NCBI RefSeq assembly: GCF_027947535.2
Contig: NZ_JAAGKO020000009.1
Span: forward strand, 1 to 64,000
From: Streptantibioticus silvisoli
Lineage (GTDB): Bacteria; Actinomycetota; Actinomycetes; Streptomycetales; Streptomycetaceae
Reading direction: 5' to 3'
Length of the DNA: 64,000 nucleotides
Position 1 is the first letter of the stretch. The number at the start of each line of letters is the position of its first letter. The notes under the pieces were generated by a model. That model was not told the DNA's origin and did not search any database. It worked only from the letters and a program-made list of their open reading frames with translations. The translations under genes were made by a program, and so were the position numbers. Below are positions 1 through 9,379 of this stretch, piece after piece.

Positions 1-270
1 ATCGCGGAGGACGCGGCGGGCTTCGCCCGGATCGCGGTGCGGGATCGCGGAGGATCGGATCCCGGGGAGCTGGCGGGCTTCGCCCGATCGCGGTGACCCG
101 GGATCGCGGGCCATGGGGGCGGGGACGAAGAGGGCGACGGCCCGGAGATGGGACCCGGGATCGCGGAACTCGGATCGCGGGGACTCGGATCGCGGGGAAG
201 CCGGGACCGCAGGGGCCATGAGGGCCGGAACCAAGAAGGCCGCGGCCCGGAGGTAGCGGCCCGAAGGTGA
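1..270. repeat. GC-rich imperfect direct repeats, no gene
   Basis: This stretch repeats the words GGATCGCGG and CGGGCTTCGCCCG many times at irregular spacing, mixed with GGCCCGGA-type words. No reading frame has a convincing start with a ribosome binding site, and no known protein motif appears. It looks like a locally expanded intergenic repeat cluster. The left edge is cut by the window, so its full size is unknown. Confidence 0.6.
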
Positions 271-386
271 GGGCTCGGATCGCCGTGACCCGGAGGGCGT
301 CACCCGGATGGCTTACGGGTGGAGTGCGGGGCGGGTCAGGGTCATCCCCGATGGTGGCGGGGGCGGGGCGGGAGCACCGTGGAGGT

Positions 387-854
387 ATGAAGCGTACGGA
401 GGAGATCTCGAGGGCCGGGGAACGGCAGTTGGCCGTGGCTTCGGCGACGTTGGGGCCGTGGCGTTCCGCGGCCGTGGTCGGCGGGCTCGGCACCGCGGTG
501 GCGGTCGGCGCCGATCTGCTGGGCGGGCACTTCGGGCTGCGGCTGCTGGCGAGTTCGCTGTCGCTCGGCCTGCTGCTGCTCTTCGCGGTCGGCGGCGCGG
601 GTGCGGTGGTCGGCGATCCGGGTGCCGAACCGCGGGACCGGCGCATCCGGCGGTGGGCCCGCGACCACCCCTGGCAGGTGGGCGCGATACCGGCGGGCGC
701 CATGCTGGTCTCCGACGTGGTGATACGTGAAGTCCTCACGCCGGGCGCCCTGTTCGGCAACATATGGGACGGCCTGTGGCGAGCCGCCCTCGTCGCCGCG
801 GTGGTCGGCGTCGTCGGCTCGGTCGCCGCGAGCCACCGGCGTGGCAACGGGTAG
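387..854 (+). CDS. Small integral membrane protein, unknown function
   Basis: The product is 155 residues. The ATG is chosen because GGAGG lies immediately upstream and the protein beyond it is low-complexity shadow sequence. Four hydrophobic stretches are visible, near residues 27-46, 52-75, 97-113 and 130-148. A charged loop around residues 77-95 (GDPGAEPRDRR and following) separates the two pairs. The short soluble N-terminus carries charged residues and there is no signal-peptide cleavage motif. I do not recognise the family. It reads in the opposite direction to the methyltransferase and ilvD that follow, so it is probably a single-gene unit. Confidence 0.65.
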   Translation: MKRTEEISRAGERQLAVASATLGPWRSAAVVGGLGTAVAVGADLLGGHFGLRLLASSLSLGLLLLFAVGGAGAVVGDPGAEPRDRRIRRWARDHPWQVGAIPAGAMLVSDVVIREVLTPGALFGNIWDGLWRAALVAAVVGVVGSVAASHRRGNG

Positions 855-999
855 GAGGAATTCGGCAGAGAGGATCGACCGCGCGGTGCCGGAGCGGCGG
901 CTCGGGGGATGTCGCCGGACGGTGTCGCGTGCGCGGAGGCGTCCCGGCCGCCCGGGGTGTGGAGGGTGTCCGGGGGCGGCCGGTCGGGTGGGGCGTGGA

Positions 1000-1788
1000 T
1001 CACTTCTGCGGTGCCGGTGCGTCGTCCTTGACCAGGACGGTGAGCAGGACGGCGTAGGCCTCGACCACGACGCCGTCGGGGAAGACCTCCAGCAGCGCTT
1101 CGCGTTCGTCGGCCAGGATCGATTCCACCTCGGCGTCGTCGAGGACGGCCAGGAAGGAGTGGCTGGCCAGCGTGTCCAGGTGGTGGTCGACGCTGGTCTC
1201 GCGTGTCCAGCGCAGGTCGTCGCGGCAGACGGGTTCGAGGCCCAGGCCGAGCTCCCTGATCCGGTCGCCGGCCTCGGCGGGCGTGACGTGCCGGTGCTGG
1301 TCGGGCACGCGGCGGGCGAGGCGTTCCTTCTGCTCGGTCATCCAGACCGACGCGGGGTCGTCGACGTTCCACCACATGGCGAGCGCGCCGCCGGGGCGCA
1401 GTACGCGCAGGGCCTCGGGGACGGAGCGGCTCGGGTCGGTCCAGTGCCAGGCCTGGGCGTAGGTGACGAAGTCGGCGGTGGCGTCGGCGAACGGGAGTTG
1501 GTCGCCGGTGCCGCGCAGCAGGCGGGCGTGCGGGATCTCGGCGCGCAGTTGGGTGGCCATGCCGGCGCTCGGCTCGACGGCGGTGACGTTGGCGCCGTGG
1601 TCGTGCAGGAGGCGGGTGGCGATTCCGGTGCCCGCTCCGACGTCGAGGACATCGGCCTCGGACAGCGGCCGGCCGGCGAGTTCCTCGATCTCGACGAAGA
1701 GCTGAGGTGGATAACTGGGCCGGGTGGCGGCGTATTTGGCGGCGACGACGTTGAACGAGGCGGCGTATTGGGCTCGGGAGAAGGTCAT
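1000..1788 (-). CDS. SAM-dependent class I methyltransferase
   Basis: The product is 262 residues and resembles the Methyltransf_11 (UbiE/SmtA-like) families. The start at MTFSRAQYAASF is chosen because the open frame further upstream is Pro/Arg-rich with no family features. The SAM-binding motif I is VLDVGAGTG at about residues 47-55. An acidic residue ending the second strand (VTAVEPS) and a motif resembling LRVLRPGGALAMW near 130-142 fit a Rossmann methyltransferase. The second half (HVTPAEAG and the H/W-rich middle) is typical of small-molecule methyltransferases, but the substrate cannot be told. It lies downstream of ilvD on the same strand with about 130 bases between, so co-transcription is possible but not shown. 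Confidence 0.85.
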   Translation of the reverse strand: MTFSRAQYAASFNVVAAKYAATRPSYPPQLFVEIEELAGRPLSEADVLDVGAGTGIATRLLHDHGANVTAVEPSAGMATQLRAEIPHARLLRGTGDQLPFADATADFVTYAQAWHWTDPSRSVPEALRVLRPGGALAMWWNVDDPASVWMTEQKERLARRVPDQHRHVTPAEAGDRIRELGLGLEPVCRDDLRWTRETSVDHHLDTLASHSFLAVLDDAEVESILADEREALLEVFPDGVVVEAYAVLLTVLVKDDAPAPQK

Positions 1789-1921
1789 ACGGCCATCCTC
1801 ACCGCGCAGCGGGCCGCTACGCACCGGATTCGGGGCGTTGTGGGCGGGGCGTGGCGCGCGTCGGCCCCGCGGCCGGCCCGGGAAGGGGCGGCGCGGGGCC
1901 GGGGCGGGGGTGGGGTGACGG

Positions 1922-3760
1922 TCAGCCGAGCTTGCTGACGTCGCGGACGGCGCCGCGGTCGGCGCTGGTGGCCATGGCGGCGTAGGCGCGCAGGGCGGCG
2001 GAGACCTTGCGTTCGCGGGCCGCCGGGGCGTAGACGCCACCGAGGGAGTCGCGGCGGGCGGTCAACTCGGCCTCGGGGACGAGCAGTTCGATGCTGCGGG
2101 CCGGGATGTCGATGCGGACGCGGTCGCCGTCGCGGACGAGGGCGATGGTGCCGCCGGCCGCGGCCTCCGGGGAGACGTGGCCGATGGACAGGCCGGAGGT
2201 GCCGCCGGAGAAGCGGCCGTCGGTGATCAGGGCGCATGCCTTGCCGAGGCCGCGGCCCTTGAGGAAGGAGGTCGGGTAGAGCATCTCCTGCATGCCGGGG
2301 CCGCCCTTGGGGCCCTCGTAGCGGATGACGACGACGTCGCCCTCCTTGACCTGCTTGGACAGGATGCGCTCGACGGCTTCTTCCTGCGATTCGCAGACGA
2401 CGGCGGGGCCTTCGAAGACCCAGATGGACTCGTCGACGCCGGCCGTCTTGACGACGCAGCCGTCCGGTGCGACGTTGCCGCGCAGTACGGCCAGGCCGCC
2501 TTCGGTGGAGTAGGCGTGCTCGATGTCGCGGATGCAGCCGCCGGCCGCGTCGGTGTCGAGGGACTCCCAGCGTTCGGACTGGGAGAAGGCGGTGGCGGAC
2601 CGCACGCAGCCGGGCGCGGCGTGGAACAGTTCCACGGCCTCGGGCGACGGGGAACCGCCGCGCACGTCCCACTGCTTGAGCCACTCGTCGAGCGAGTCGG
2701 CGTGGACGGCGTGCACGGTGTCGTTGAGCAGGCCGGCCCGGTAGAGCTCGCCGAGGATGGCGGGGATGCCGCCGGCCCGGTGCACGTCCTCCATGTAGTA
2801 GGAGCCGTTGGGCGCGACCTTGGACAAGCACGGCACCCGGCGGGAGACGGCGTCGATCTCGGTGAGGCCGAATTCGAGGCCGGCCTCCTCGGCGGCGGCG
2901 AGCAGGTGCAGGATCGTGTTGGTGGAGCCGCCCATGGCGATGTCGAGGGCCATGGCGTTCTCGAACGCGGCGCGGGAGGCGACGTTGCGCGGCAGGACGG
3001 TCTCGTCGTTCTGGCCGTAGTAGCGCTGGGTGATGTCGACGATCGCGCGGCCGGCGTCCTGGTAGAGGGCCTTGCGGGCGGTGTGGGTGGCCAGCACCGA
3101 GCCGTTGCCGGGCAGGGCCAGGCCGATGGCCTCGGCGAGGCAGTTCATCGAGTTGGCGGTGAACATCCCGGAGCACGACCCGCAGGTCGGGCAGGCGTTC
3201 TCCTCGATGAGGGCCATGTCCGCGTCGGAGACCGCTTCGTTGGCGGACTCGGCGATGGCGGTGATCAGGTCGAGCTTGCGGACGGTGCCGTCGACCAGGA
3301 CCGCCTTGCCGGCCTCCATCGGGCCGCCGGAGACGAAGACCGTCGGGATGTTCAGCCGCAGCGCGGCCATGAGCATGCCGGGCGTGATCTTGTCGCAGTT
3401 GGAGATGCAGACCAGGGCGTCGGCGCAGTGCGCCTCGACCATGTACTCCACGGAGTCGGCGATCAGGTCGCGGGACGGCAGGCTGTAGAGCATGCCGCCG
3501 TGGCCCATGGCGATGCCGTCGTCGACCGCGATGGTGTTGAACTCGCGGGGGATGCCGCCCGCCTGCTGGATCGCCTCGGAGACGATGCGGCCGACCGGCT
3601 GGAGGTGGGTGTGGCCGGGTACGAACTCGGTGAAGCTGTTGGCGACCGCGATGATCGGCTTGCCGAAGTCCTCGCGTGCGACTCCGGCCGCCCGCAGCAG
3701 CGCGCGGGCTCCCGCCATGTTGCGGCCGTGGGTGACCGTACGTGACCTCAGCTCGGGCAC
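1922..3760 (-). CDS. ilvD: Dihydroxy-acid dehydratase (IlvD)
   Basis: The enzyme removes water from 2,3-dihydroxy-isovalerate and 2,3-dihydroxy-3-methylvalerate to give the 2-keto acids for valine and isoleucine; it is cytosolic and needs an Fe-S cluster. The 612-residue length is normal for the long IlvD class. Visible family marks are the N-terminal [18 protein letters not shown], the cluster cysteine in [11 protein letters not shown] (near residue 120), the second cysteine motif [14 protein letters not shown] (near 195), and the C-terminal GRFSGGTSG active-site loop. The ATG start begins [21 protein letters not shown], the usual N-terminus. No leader peptide or T-box is evident in the 227 bases upstream. 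Confidence 0.97.
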   Translation of the reverse strand: MPELRSRTVTHGRNMAGARALLRAAGVAREDFGKPIIAVANSFTEFVPGHTHLQPVGRIVSEAIQQAGGIPREFNTIAVDDGIAMGHGGMLYSLPSRDLIADSVEYMVEAHCADALVCISNCDKITPGMLMAALRLNIPTVFVSGGPMEAGKAVLVDGTVRKLDLITAIAESANEAVSDADMALIEENACPTCGSCSGMFTANSMNCLAEAIGLALPGNGSVLATHTARKALYQDAGRAIVDITQRYYGQNDETVLPRNVASRAAFENAMALDIAMGGSTNTILHLLAAAEEAGLEFGLTEIDAVSRRVPCLSKVAPNGSYYMEDVHRAGGIPAILGELYRAGLLNDTVHAVHADSLDEWLKQWDVRGGSPSPEAVELFHAAPGCVRSATAFSQSERWESLDTDAAGGCIRDIEHAYSTEGGLAVLRGNVAPDGCVVKTAGVDESIWVFEGPAVVCESQEEAVERILSKQVKEGDVVVIRYEGPKGGPGMQEMLYPTSFLKGRGLGKACALITDGRFSGGTSGLSIGHVSPEAAAGGTIALVRDGDRVRIDIPARSIELLVPEAELTARRDSLGGVYAPAARERKVSAALRAYAAMATSADRGAVRDVSKLG

Positions 3761-3987
3761 GGTAGCTCCACACTCCTCAGCGATCCGGCCTCCGTGATCC
3801 AGCGTCCTGTCTCGGAATCACGTGTCTCGGATCAGACGTCTCGATCCTCCCGAGGGTACGCCGCCCCGCTCAGGAACTGGACACTTCGTCCGCCATGTGG
3901 ACAGCATGCCCAGGTTGCGGTCACCCTCCGGAGGCCGCCGGGGTTTCCCGGCACCGGGCGCGTCCACCGTACTCCGGCGGAAACGGT

Positions 3988-4608
3988 TCAGGCTCCGGTG
4001 AGGTGGCGCTGGAGGGTGGGGGCGATGCGGGCGACGAGTTCCTCGGTCGGCACCGAGGCGATCGGTTCGATCTTGAGCACGTAACGGGTCACGGCCAGGC
4101 CGATCATCTGCGAGGCGGCGAGCTGGGCGCGCAGCGCGGCGTCCGGCTGGTCCAGCTCGCCGACCACCCGGGAGAGCAGCCGGCGCAGCACGAAGCCGCG
4201 CAGCACGGTGGCCGCCGTCTCGTTGGTCACCGCGGAACGCAGCACCGCCAGCAGCGGCGCGCGGGTGGCCGGGTTCTCCCAGACGTCGAGGAAGTAGCGG
4301 GCCAGGCGTTCACCCGCCTCGGAGCGGTCGACGGTGCCCTCGGTCAGCGCCTCGGTCGCCCCGAGCGCCGGGGCGAACGACACCTCCACGGCGGCCTCGA
4401 AGACCTGCTCCTTGGCACCGAAGTAGTGGTGGACCAGCGCGGCGTCCACCCCGGCGGCCTGGGCGATCGCGCGGATCGACGCCTTGTCGTAGCCGCGTTC
4501 GGCGAACAGCGTGCGGGCCGCGCCGAGAATCCGCTCACGGGTGCCGGGGTCGCCGGCCCGGGAACCGGCGGGGCGGCCGCGGCCGCGGGGGGCCTTCGGG
4601 GTGGTCAC
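3988..4608 (-). CDS. TetR-family transcriptional regulator
   Basis: The product is 206 residues. The start is a GTG whose bases overlap the stop of the upstream isomerase (GTGA), so the two genes are translationally coupled; the longer open frame is rejected on that ground. A basic, Pro/Gly-rich lead (about 20 residues) precedes the TetR_N helix-turn-helix, [41 protein letters not shown]. The C-terminal part fits the TetR_C ligand or dimer region. Coupling to a sugar-phosphate-isomerase-like gene suggests co-expression, though the ligand and targets are unknown. Confidence 0.9.
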   Translation of the reverse strand: MTTPKAPRGRGRPAGSRAGDPGTRERILGAARTLFAERGYDKASIRAIAQAAGVDAALVHHYFGAKEQVFEAAVEVSFAPALGATEALTEGTVDRSEAGERLARYFLDVWENPATRAPLLAVLRSAVTNETAATVLRGFVLRRLLSRVVGELDQPDAALRAQLAASQMIGLAVTRYVLKIEPIASVPTEELVARIAPTLQRHLTGA

Positions 4609-5474
4609 CGGCGGTTCCGCAGGCCGCCGCCCGGCCCGCCGGCGGCGAGGTCGGCCACCGCGAGGTGGGTACGGGTGAACGCCAGCGCCTCGGCGAGGTC
4701 CGCCTCCCGCTCGGCGGAGGACATCGCGCGCCGCGTGTTGACCTCGATCACCACGTGCCCGGTGAAGCCGCGGGCGGCCAGCCCGTGGAGCAGTTCGGCG
4801 CACGGCTGCGTTCCCCGGCCCGGAACGAGGTGCTCGTCCTTGGCCGAACCGCGCCCGTCGGCCAGGTGGACGTGGGCCAGCCGGTCCCCCATCCGGCCGG
4901 CCATGCCGAGGGCGTCACTGCGCGAGGTGGCGGTGTGCGACAGGTCCACCGTGAAGTGCCGGAAGTCCTCGTCCGTCGGATCCCATCCGGGCGCGTACGC
5001 CTGCATCTCCCGGTCGCGGTAACGCCACGGGTACATGTTCTCCACCGCGAACCGCACGTCGGTCTCGTCGGCCATCCGCCACACGCCGCGCACGAAGTCG
5101 CGGGCGTAGCCGCGCTGCCAGCGGAACGGCGGATGCACCACGACGGTCGACGCGCCCAGCCGGTCGGCGGCGGCCTTCGCCCGCTGGAGCTTGGTCCACG
5201 GATCGGTGGACCACACCCGCTGGGTGATCAGCAGGCAGGGCGCGTGCACCGCGAGCACCGGTACGCCGTGGTAGTCCGACAGCCGGCGCAGCGCCTCGAT
5301 GTCCTGGCTGACCGGGTCCGTCCAGACCATCACCTCGACCCCGTCGTAGCCGAGGCGGGCCGCGATCTCGAAGGCGTTGGCCGTGGACTCCGGGTACACC
5401 GACGCCGTCGACAGCGCGACTTTCGCCTCCGCGTGCTTGCGGGACCTACCGGGGTCTGGGGGTGCGTCAGCCAC
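4605..5474 (-). CDS. Sugar phosphate isomerase/epimerase-like TIM-barrel protein
   Basis: The product is 289 residues and has the AP-endonuclease-2 (xylose-isomerase-like) TIM-barrel pattern. Visible metal-site elements are [11 protein letters not shown] near residue 43, HAPCLLITQ (near 78), VVHPPFRW (near 110), ENMYPWRY (about 143), DLSHTATS (about 173), HVHLADGRG (about 199) and VIEVNTR (about 243), where the His, Glu and Asp residues would bind divalent metal. The true substrate is not recognisable. It starts [18 protein letters not shown]; an internal start just before [10 protein letters not shown] is also possible. Its stop overlaps the TetR gene downstream. Confidence 0.85.
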   Translation of the reverse strand: MADAPPDPGRSRKHAEAKVALSTASVYPESTANAFEIAARLGYDGVEVMVWTDPVSQDIEALRRLSDYHGVPVLAVHAPCLLITQRVWSTDPWTKLQRAKAAADRLGASTVVVHPPFRWQRGYARDFVRGVWRMADETDVRFAVENMYPWRYRDREMQAYAPGWDPTDEDFRHFTVDLSHTATSRSDALGMAGRMGDRLAHVHLADGRGSAKDEHLVPGRGTQPCAELLHGLAARGFTGHVVIEVNTRRAMSSAEREADLAEALAFTRTHLAVADLAAGGPGGGLRNRR

Positions 5475-5550
5475 GCGCCATAGCCTACGTCGGCTCCCGG
5501 TCGGCGTCGGCGGGGAACCGTCGAAGGCGGCGCGAGCTGCGGTTTCCCGG

Positions 5551-6228
5551 TCAGCGGCGCGGTCTTCGGGGCGCCGCGGGGGGCGTCGTCGGGGGCGCGG
5601 GCGAGGTCTTCGGAGGCGTGGACGAGGTCTTCCCCCGCACGGTCGGCGCCTTCCGGGGCACCGGCGAGGTCTTCGGGGGGCCGGTTGCCGCCTTCACCCG
5701 CGGGGTCGGCGCCTTCCGGGGCCTGGTCGACGTCTTCGGGGGCGCGGTTGACGTCTTCGCGGGCCGGGGTGCCGTCTTCAGCGGCGCTGTCGGCGGCTTC
5801 GGTGGCCTCGGGGGTTTCCTGGTGGGGTCGACCGTGTCGTAGTGGGCGGTGTCGGGGGTCGGGCCCTTGATGTGGATCAGGCGCTGGCCGCCGGCCCGGG
5901 CGAGTTCGTCGGCGACGCGGGTCATGGCGGCGATGACGGCGCCCATGGCGAGGCCCAGGCCGGCGCGGCCCCGGCCGTCCTGGCGGTACCGGATGTGGTG
6001 CATCCCGGACCGCCTGATGGCGGCGTGCTCGGCCGCGTCGTCCAACTGCCGGTTGTCCCGGGTGAGGAACGCGTCGAACCCCTTGTCCGTCGCGGCGGCG
6101 AGCACGGCCGCGTCGTCCCGTCCGGTCCACTTGATGTCCCGGACGCTCTGCACCTCGTGGCCCGGCAGCAGGGTCCTGAGCATGCCGACCACCGGCGCCG
6201 GCACGTTCTCGTCGACGAGGATGCGCAT
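5551..6228 (-). CDS. DUF5615 PIN-like (toxin-type) protein with long basic Pro/Thr tail
   Basis: The first 110 or so residues match the DUF5615 PIN-like pattern: [10 protein letters not shown] at the N-terminus (acidic DEN), [20 protein letters not shown] in the middle, and [11 protein letters not shown] as the second acidic site. Proteins of this kind often pair with DUF433 antitoxins. From about residue 140 the protein changes to a tail of roughly 85 residues made of PPKTS, PRKAPT and PPKPP-like units, highly basic and probably disordered. At DNA level the tail is a run of imperfect GTCTTCGGGGGC/GCCTTCCGGGG repeats. The ATG overlaps the upstream gene stop by one base (TGATG). Nuclease or toxin activity is inferred from the family only. 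Confidence 0.75.
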   Translation of the reverse strand: MRILVDENVPAPVVGMLRTLLPGHEVQSVRDIKWTGRDDAAVLAAATDKGFDAFLTRDNRQLDDAAEHAAIRRSGMHHIRYRQDGRGRAGLGLAMGAVIAAMTRVADELARAGGQRLIHIKGPTPDTAHYDTVDPTRKPPRPPKPPTAPLKTAPRPAKTSTAPPKTSTRPRKAPTPRVKAATGPPKTSPVPRKAPTVRGKTSSTPPKTSPAPPTTPPAAPRRPRR

Positions 6229-6899
6229 CAGACGGCCCTCGGCGTGCGGTAACTGTTGACGTAGCGGGCGAAGGACGTGGCGTCCCGGGCGGCCTCCGCG
6301 CTGACGCCCGGGTAGTGCTCGGTGATCCGCTCGGGCGGCACCCCGTCGTCCACCAAGTCGGCCACCGCGTCGAACGGGACCCGGGTGCCGGCGATGACCG
6401 GCAGGCCGCTCTGCGTTCCGGGGTCCACGGTGACGTGGAACCGGGGGCGCAGCAGATGCGGGACCACGACGCCGGCCCGCGGGGTGAACTCCCCCAGCAC
6501 TCCGGCCACCGTGGTGAGCACCGTCCTTCGTCGCCGGGCGCGCGGACCGGCGACCTGGCAGGACCTGGCCAGGACCACGGCGTCACCGTCGGCCACCAGC
6601 GAGAACGCCGACAGCTGGACCGGCCGGGACGGCCAGGCCGCTGGGCCGGGGTCCTCCAGCGCCGTGAACGCCTCGCGGATTCGGCGCAGCGGCACGCCCC
6701 GGCCCAGCCGTGCGAAGGCCCGCAGTGCGAGGACGTCCTCGAACGAGTACAGCGCCGGCCCCGGCGTCGGCGCCGGGCGGAGGATCGGCCCACCCCCCCG
6801 GTTCCGCTCCCGGTTCCGCCGCCAGTCCCTCAGCTGTCCCGTCGTGACCCCCGACAGGGCCGCGGCCATGCTCGTCGAGTAACCCATCGCACCCACCAC
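6228..6899 (-). CDS. MerR-type HTH plus DUF433 protein, likely antitoxin of the pair
   Basis: The product is 223 residues. An N-terminal winged-helix region of MerR type is seen in MGYSTSMAAALSGVTTGQL and YSFEDVLALRAFARLGRGVPLRRIREAF (residues about 5-75). The C-terminal third, from FHVTVDPGTQSGLPVIAGTR to the end (about 150-215), is a DUF433 domain with the typical PVIAGTRVPFDAVADLVDDGVPPERI core. DUF433 proteins are usual antitoxin partners of PIN-like DUF5615 proteins. Start choice is uncertain: ATG at 6899, or the later ATG of MGYSTSM at 6887. The gene is first in a two-gene unit with the DUF5615 gene, overlapping by one base. Confidence 0.75.
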   Translation of the reverse strand: MVGAMGYSTSMAAALSGVTTGQLRDWRRNRERNRGGGPILRPAPTPGPALYSFEDVLALRAFARLGRGVPLRRIREAFTALEDPGPAAWPSRPVQLSAFSLVADGDAVVLARSCQVAGPRARRRRTVLTTVAGVLGEFTPRAGVVVPHLLRPRFHVTVDPGTQSGLPVIAGTRVPFDAVADLVDDGVPPERITEHYPGVSAEAARDATSFARYVNSYRTPRAV

Positions 6900-6906
6900 C
6901 CCATAC

Positions 6907-6921
6907 GGTGCTTATCGCACC
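6907..6921. promoter_or_regulatory. Inverted repeat upstream of the MerR/DUF433 gene, candidate operator
   Basis: GGTGC and GCACC face each other with five bases between. The site is within ten bases of the first possible start codon. On the gene strand further GGTGCG words lie on either side, as a direct-repeat series. Placement fits autoregulation by the MerR-type protein, which is normal for antitoxins. This is inference from position and symmetry. Confidence 0.45.
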
Positions 6922-7014
6922 AACCGCACCATTTTCCCCTACCACCTCAGAATAGGACTCCGGCGGCTCGTCGTGGCGGCCGTCGCCGGATTCCACTCGA
7001 TCCGGCGAAGAAGC

Positions 7015-7110
7015 ACAGCGTCACGTTGACCCCCACGGTCGAGGGGACCTGGTGACGGCTCCTACGGTCGACGGTTCCTGGGGTCGACGGCCCCCGGTGA
7101 CGGCCCCGGC
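7015..7110. repeat. Short imperfect repeats between two minus-strand units
   Basis: GGTCGA, GGTGACGGC and CTACGGTCGACGG-like words recur about every 18-20 bases. There is no gene in the interval 6922-7173. It lies downstream of the Ppx/GppA gene and upstream of the MerR/DUF433 gene. Confidence 0.4.
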
Positions 7111-7173
7111 GATCGCAGCGCCCGCACCTCGCACCCCGTGTTACGCCCCACGCCCCACGCCCCCACCCCCGCC

Positions 7174-8100
7174 TCAGTGCAAATGGTCGAGGCGGCGGAG
7201 GATCACGCCTTCGCGGAGGGCCCAGGGGCAGATCTCCAGGTCGTCGACGCCGAAGAGGTCCATGGCGGCCTCGGCGACCAGGGCACCGGCCAGCAGCTGG
7301 CGGGCGCGGCCCTCGGAGACGCCGGGCAGCGCGGCGCGTTCGGCGACCGGCATCGCGGCCAGCCGGGGCACCCACGTGGTCAGGGCGCGGCGGCTGAGGG
7401 TGCGCTGGACGTACAGCCCCTCGGCGGAGCGGGCGGCGCCGGCGATCCGGGCGAGCTGGCGGAAGGTCTTCGACGTCCCGACCACGCGGTCCGGGGTGCC
7501 CTGGCGGCTGAAGTCGGCGACGGTGCGGGCGATCTCGGCGCGCACCCGCTTGCGCAGCGCCCTTATGTCCTCCGCCCGCGGCGGGTCGCCGGGCAGCGCG
7601 GCGGCGGTGAGCCGGCCGGCACCCAGCGGCAGCGACACGGCGGCGGCCGGGTCCTCGTCCAGCCCGAGCGCGGCCTCCAGCGAGCCGCCGCCGATGTCCA
7701 GCACCAGCAGCCGGCCCGCCGACCAGCCGAGCCAGCGGCGGGCGGCGAGGAAGGTGAGGCGGGCCTCCTCCTCGCCGGACAGCACGGTCAGGGCGGTGCC
7801 GGTCCGCTCGGCGACCCGGGCCAGGACCTGTTCGCCGTTGACCGCCTCGCGGATCGCGGAGGTGGCGAACGGCAGCACCTCCTCGGCGCCCTTGTCCTCG
7901 GCGACCACCAGCGCGTCGGCGATGTGGCCGACCAGCGCCTCGACGCCGTCGTCGGTGATGGCGCCGCGTTCGTCGAGCAGTTCGGCGAGCCGCAGGTCGG
8001 CCTTGTGCGAGTAGGCCGGCAGCGGGCGCGCGCCGGGGTGGGCGTCCATCACCAGCAGGTGGACGGTGTTGGACCCCACGTCGAGCACTCCGAGTCGCAT
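7174..8100 (-). CDS. Ppx/GppA family phosphatase (exopolyphosphatase-like)
   Basis: The product is 308 residues, the short single-module form common in actinobacteria, with the ASKHA fold. The phosphate-1 loop is [17 protein letters not shown] at the N-terminus and the phosphate-2 loop is [15 protein letters not shown] near residue 140. The family hydrolyses polyphosphate or pppGpp; which substrate is used here cannot be told. The start is the ATG of MRLGVLD; the open frame reaches much further upstream but that part is antisense to the next gene. It is divergent from the Cys-rich protein gene at 8165, with 64 bases between the starts. Confidence 0.9.
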   Translation of the reverse strand: MRLGVLDVGSNTVHLLVMDAHPGARPLPAYSHKADLRLAELLDERGAITDDGVEALVGHIADALVVAEDKGAEEVLPFATSAIREAVNGEQVLARVAERTGTALTVLSGEEEARLTFLAARRWLGWSAGRLLVLDIGGGSLEAALGLDEDPAAAVSLPLGAGRLTAAALPGDPPRAEDIRALRKRVRAEIARTVADFSRQGTPDRVVGTSKTFRQLARIAGAARSAEGLYVQRTLSRRALTTWVPRLAAMPVAERAALPGVSEGRARQLLAGALVAEAAMDLFGVDDLEICPWALREGVILRRLDHLH

Positions 8101-8164
8101 GAGGATGAACGCTAGCGCGATCCGTGACGCCCGATGTGAGGTACCAGGTTCTACGCTGGGCCGC

Positions 8165-9037
8165 GTGGCAAATGCGGCAAAGGCGAAGTCCAAGAAGAGC
8201 AAGAAGAGCCGGGACCAGGATCGCGAGGGCGCTCCCGCGGTCGCGGTCGACGACGAGGTGGGGCTCGACTTCCCCCGGGCATGGGTGGAGTTCACCGATC
8301 CGGACGACGAGGAACAGGTCTTCCGCTGCGACCTGACCTGGCTGACCTCGCGGTGGAAGTGCGTCTTCGGTTCCGGCTGCCAGGGGATCGAGGCGGGCCG
8401 GGCGTCGGACGGGTGCTGCACGCTGGGCGCGCACTTCTCCGACGAGGACGACGAGGCGCGGGTCGGTGAGCACATGGCACGGCTGACGCCGGAGCTGTGG
8501 CAGTACCACGCCGCCGGCACCGGTCCGCAGGGCTGGGCGGAGGTCAGCGAGGACGGCGACCGGCAGACCCGGCGGGTGGACGGCGCGTGCGTCTTCCTCA
8601 ACCGGCCGGGGTTCGGCGCGGGCCAGGGGTGCGCGCTGCACACGCTGGCGTTGCGCGAGGGCCGGGAACCGCTGGAGACCAAGCCGGACGTGTGCTGGCA
8701 GCTGCCGATCCGCCGTACGTTCGACTGGGTGGACCGGCCGGACGACAGCCGGGTGCTGGTGGTCTCCATCGGCGAGTACGACCGGCGCGGCTGGGGTCCG
8801 GGCGGCCACGACCTGCACTGGTGGTGCACCGGCGCGACCTCCGCGCACGGCGCCGGCGAACCGGTATTCATGTCCTACCGGCCAGAGCTGACCGAGCTGA
8901 TGGGCGCCGCCGGCTACGCCCGGCTCGTGGAGCTGTGCGAGGCGCGGCTGGCGTCCCTGCTGCCGATGGCCCCGCACCCGGCCGACCCGAAACCGGCGGC
9001 AGCGGCGACGGCGACGGCAGCGACGACGCAGGGCTGA
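8165..9037 (+). CDS. Conserved-type cysteine-rich protein, function unknown
   Basis: The product is 290 residues. The GTG start is chosen because it gives [15 protein letters not shown], a lysine-rich head typical of annotated relatives, and because frame upstream runs into the divergent gene. Cysteines are grouped in [38 protein letters not shown] and DVCWQLPI (residues about 60-190), a pattern resembling YkgJ-like zinc/iron-binding modules. A Trp/His-rich stretch [10 protein letters not shown] follows. The Ala/Thr-rich end looks disordered. Metal binding is inferred from the Cys pattern only. Confidence 0.75.
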   Translation: MANAAKAKSKKSKKSRDQDREGAPAVAVDDEVGLDFPRAWVEFTDPDDEEQVFRCDLTWLTSRWKCVFGSGCQGIEAGRASDGCCTLGAHFSDEDDEARVGEHMARLTPELWQYHAAGTGPQGWAEVSEDGDRQTRRVDGACVFLNRPGFGAGQGCALHTLALREGREPLETKPDVCWQLPIRRTFDWVDRPDDSRVLVVSIGEYDRRGWGPGGHDLHWWCTGATSAHGAGEPVFMSYRPELTELMGAAGYARLVELCEARLASLLPMAPHPADPKPAAAATATAATTQG

Positions 9038-9224
9038 TCTCCGGCGCCGGCCCGCTCGCGCCGGCAACGGGTCTGCCTACGGGCTACGGGCGTCCTACGG
9101 CAACGGGGTCGGCCCCGGCACCCCGCGGGAAGCGGCCCCGGCGCCGGCCCCTGACGACGGAAACGGGTCGGCCCCGGCACCCCACGGCACCAGGGCCGGC
9201 CCCGGCACCCGCAGCAAACGGCAC

Positions 9225-9379
9225 CGGCGGCAGCCCCCGCACCGCGGAAGGCCGCCCCCGCACCGCGGAAGGCAGCCCCCGCACCGCGGAAAGCGCCCCC
9301 GCACCGCGGAACACTCCCCCGTCACCCCGCCCCCGCACCGCAGAAAGCACCCCGCCCCCGCACCCCGGAGAACGCCCCC
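9225..9379. repeat. Tandem-like GC repeats between convergent genes
   Basis: CCCCCGCACCGCGGAA recurs four times at about 20-22 base spacing, with decayed copies on both sides. The rest of the gap from 9038 also consists of GGCCCCGGCACCC-type words and has no gene. The interval lies between two convergent genes, so it may also end transcription, but no clear stem with T-run is present. Confidence 0.65.

Noticed and set aside
2177-3745. Long plus-strand reading frame opposite ilvD
   Set aside because: It lies wholly inside ilvD on the other strand, is Gly/Val/Asp-rich like antisense text of GC-rich genes and has no ribosome binding site.
9225-9379. Possible CRISPR array
   Set aside because: Units are 16-22 bases with hardly any spacer, and there are no cas genes.
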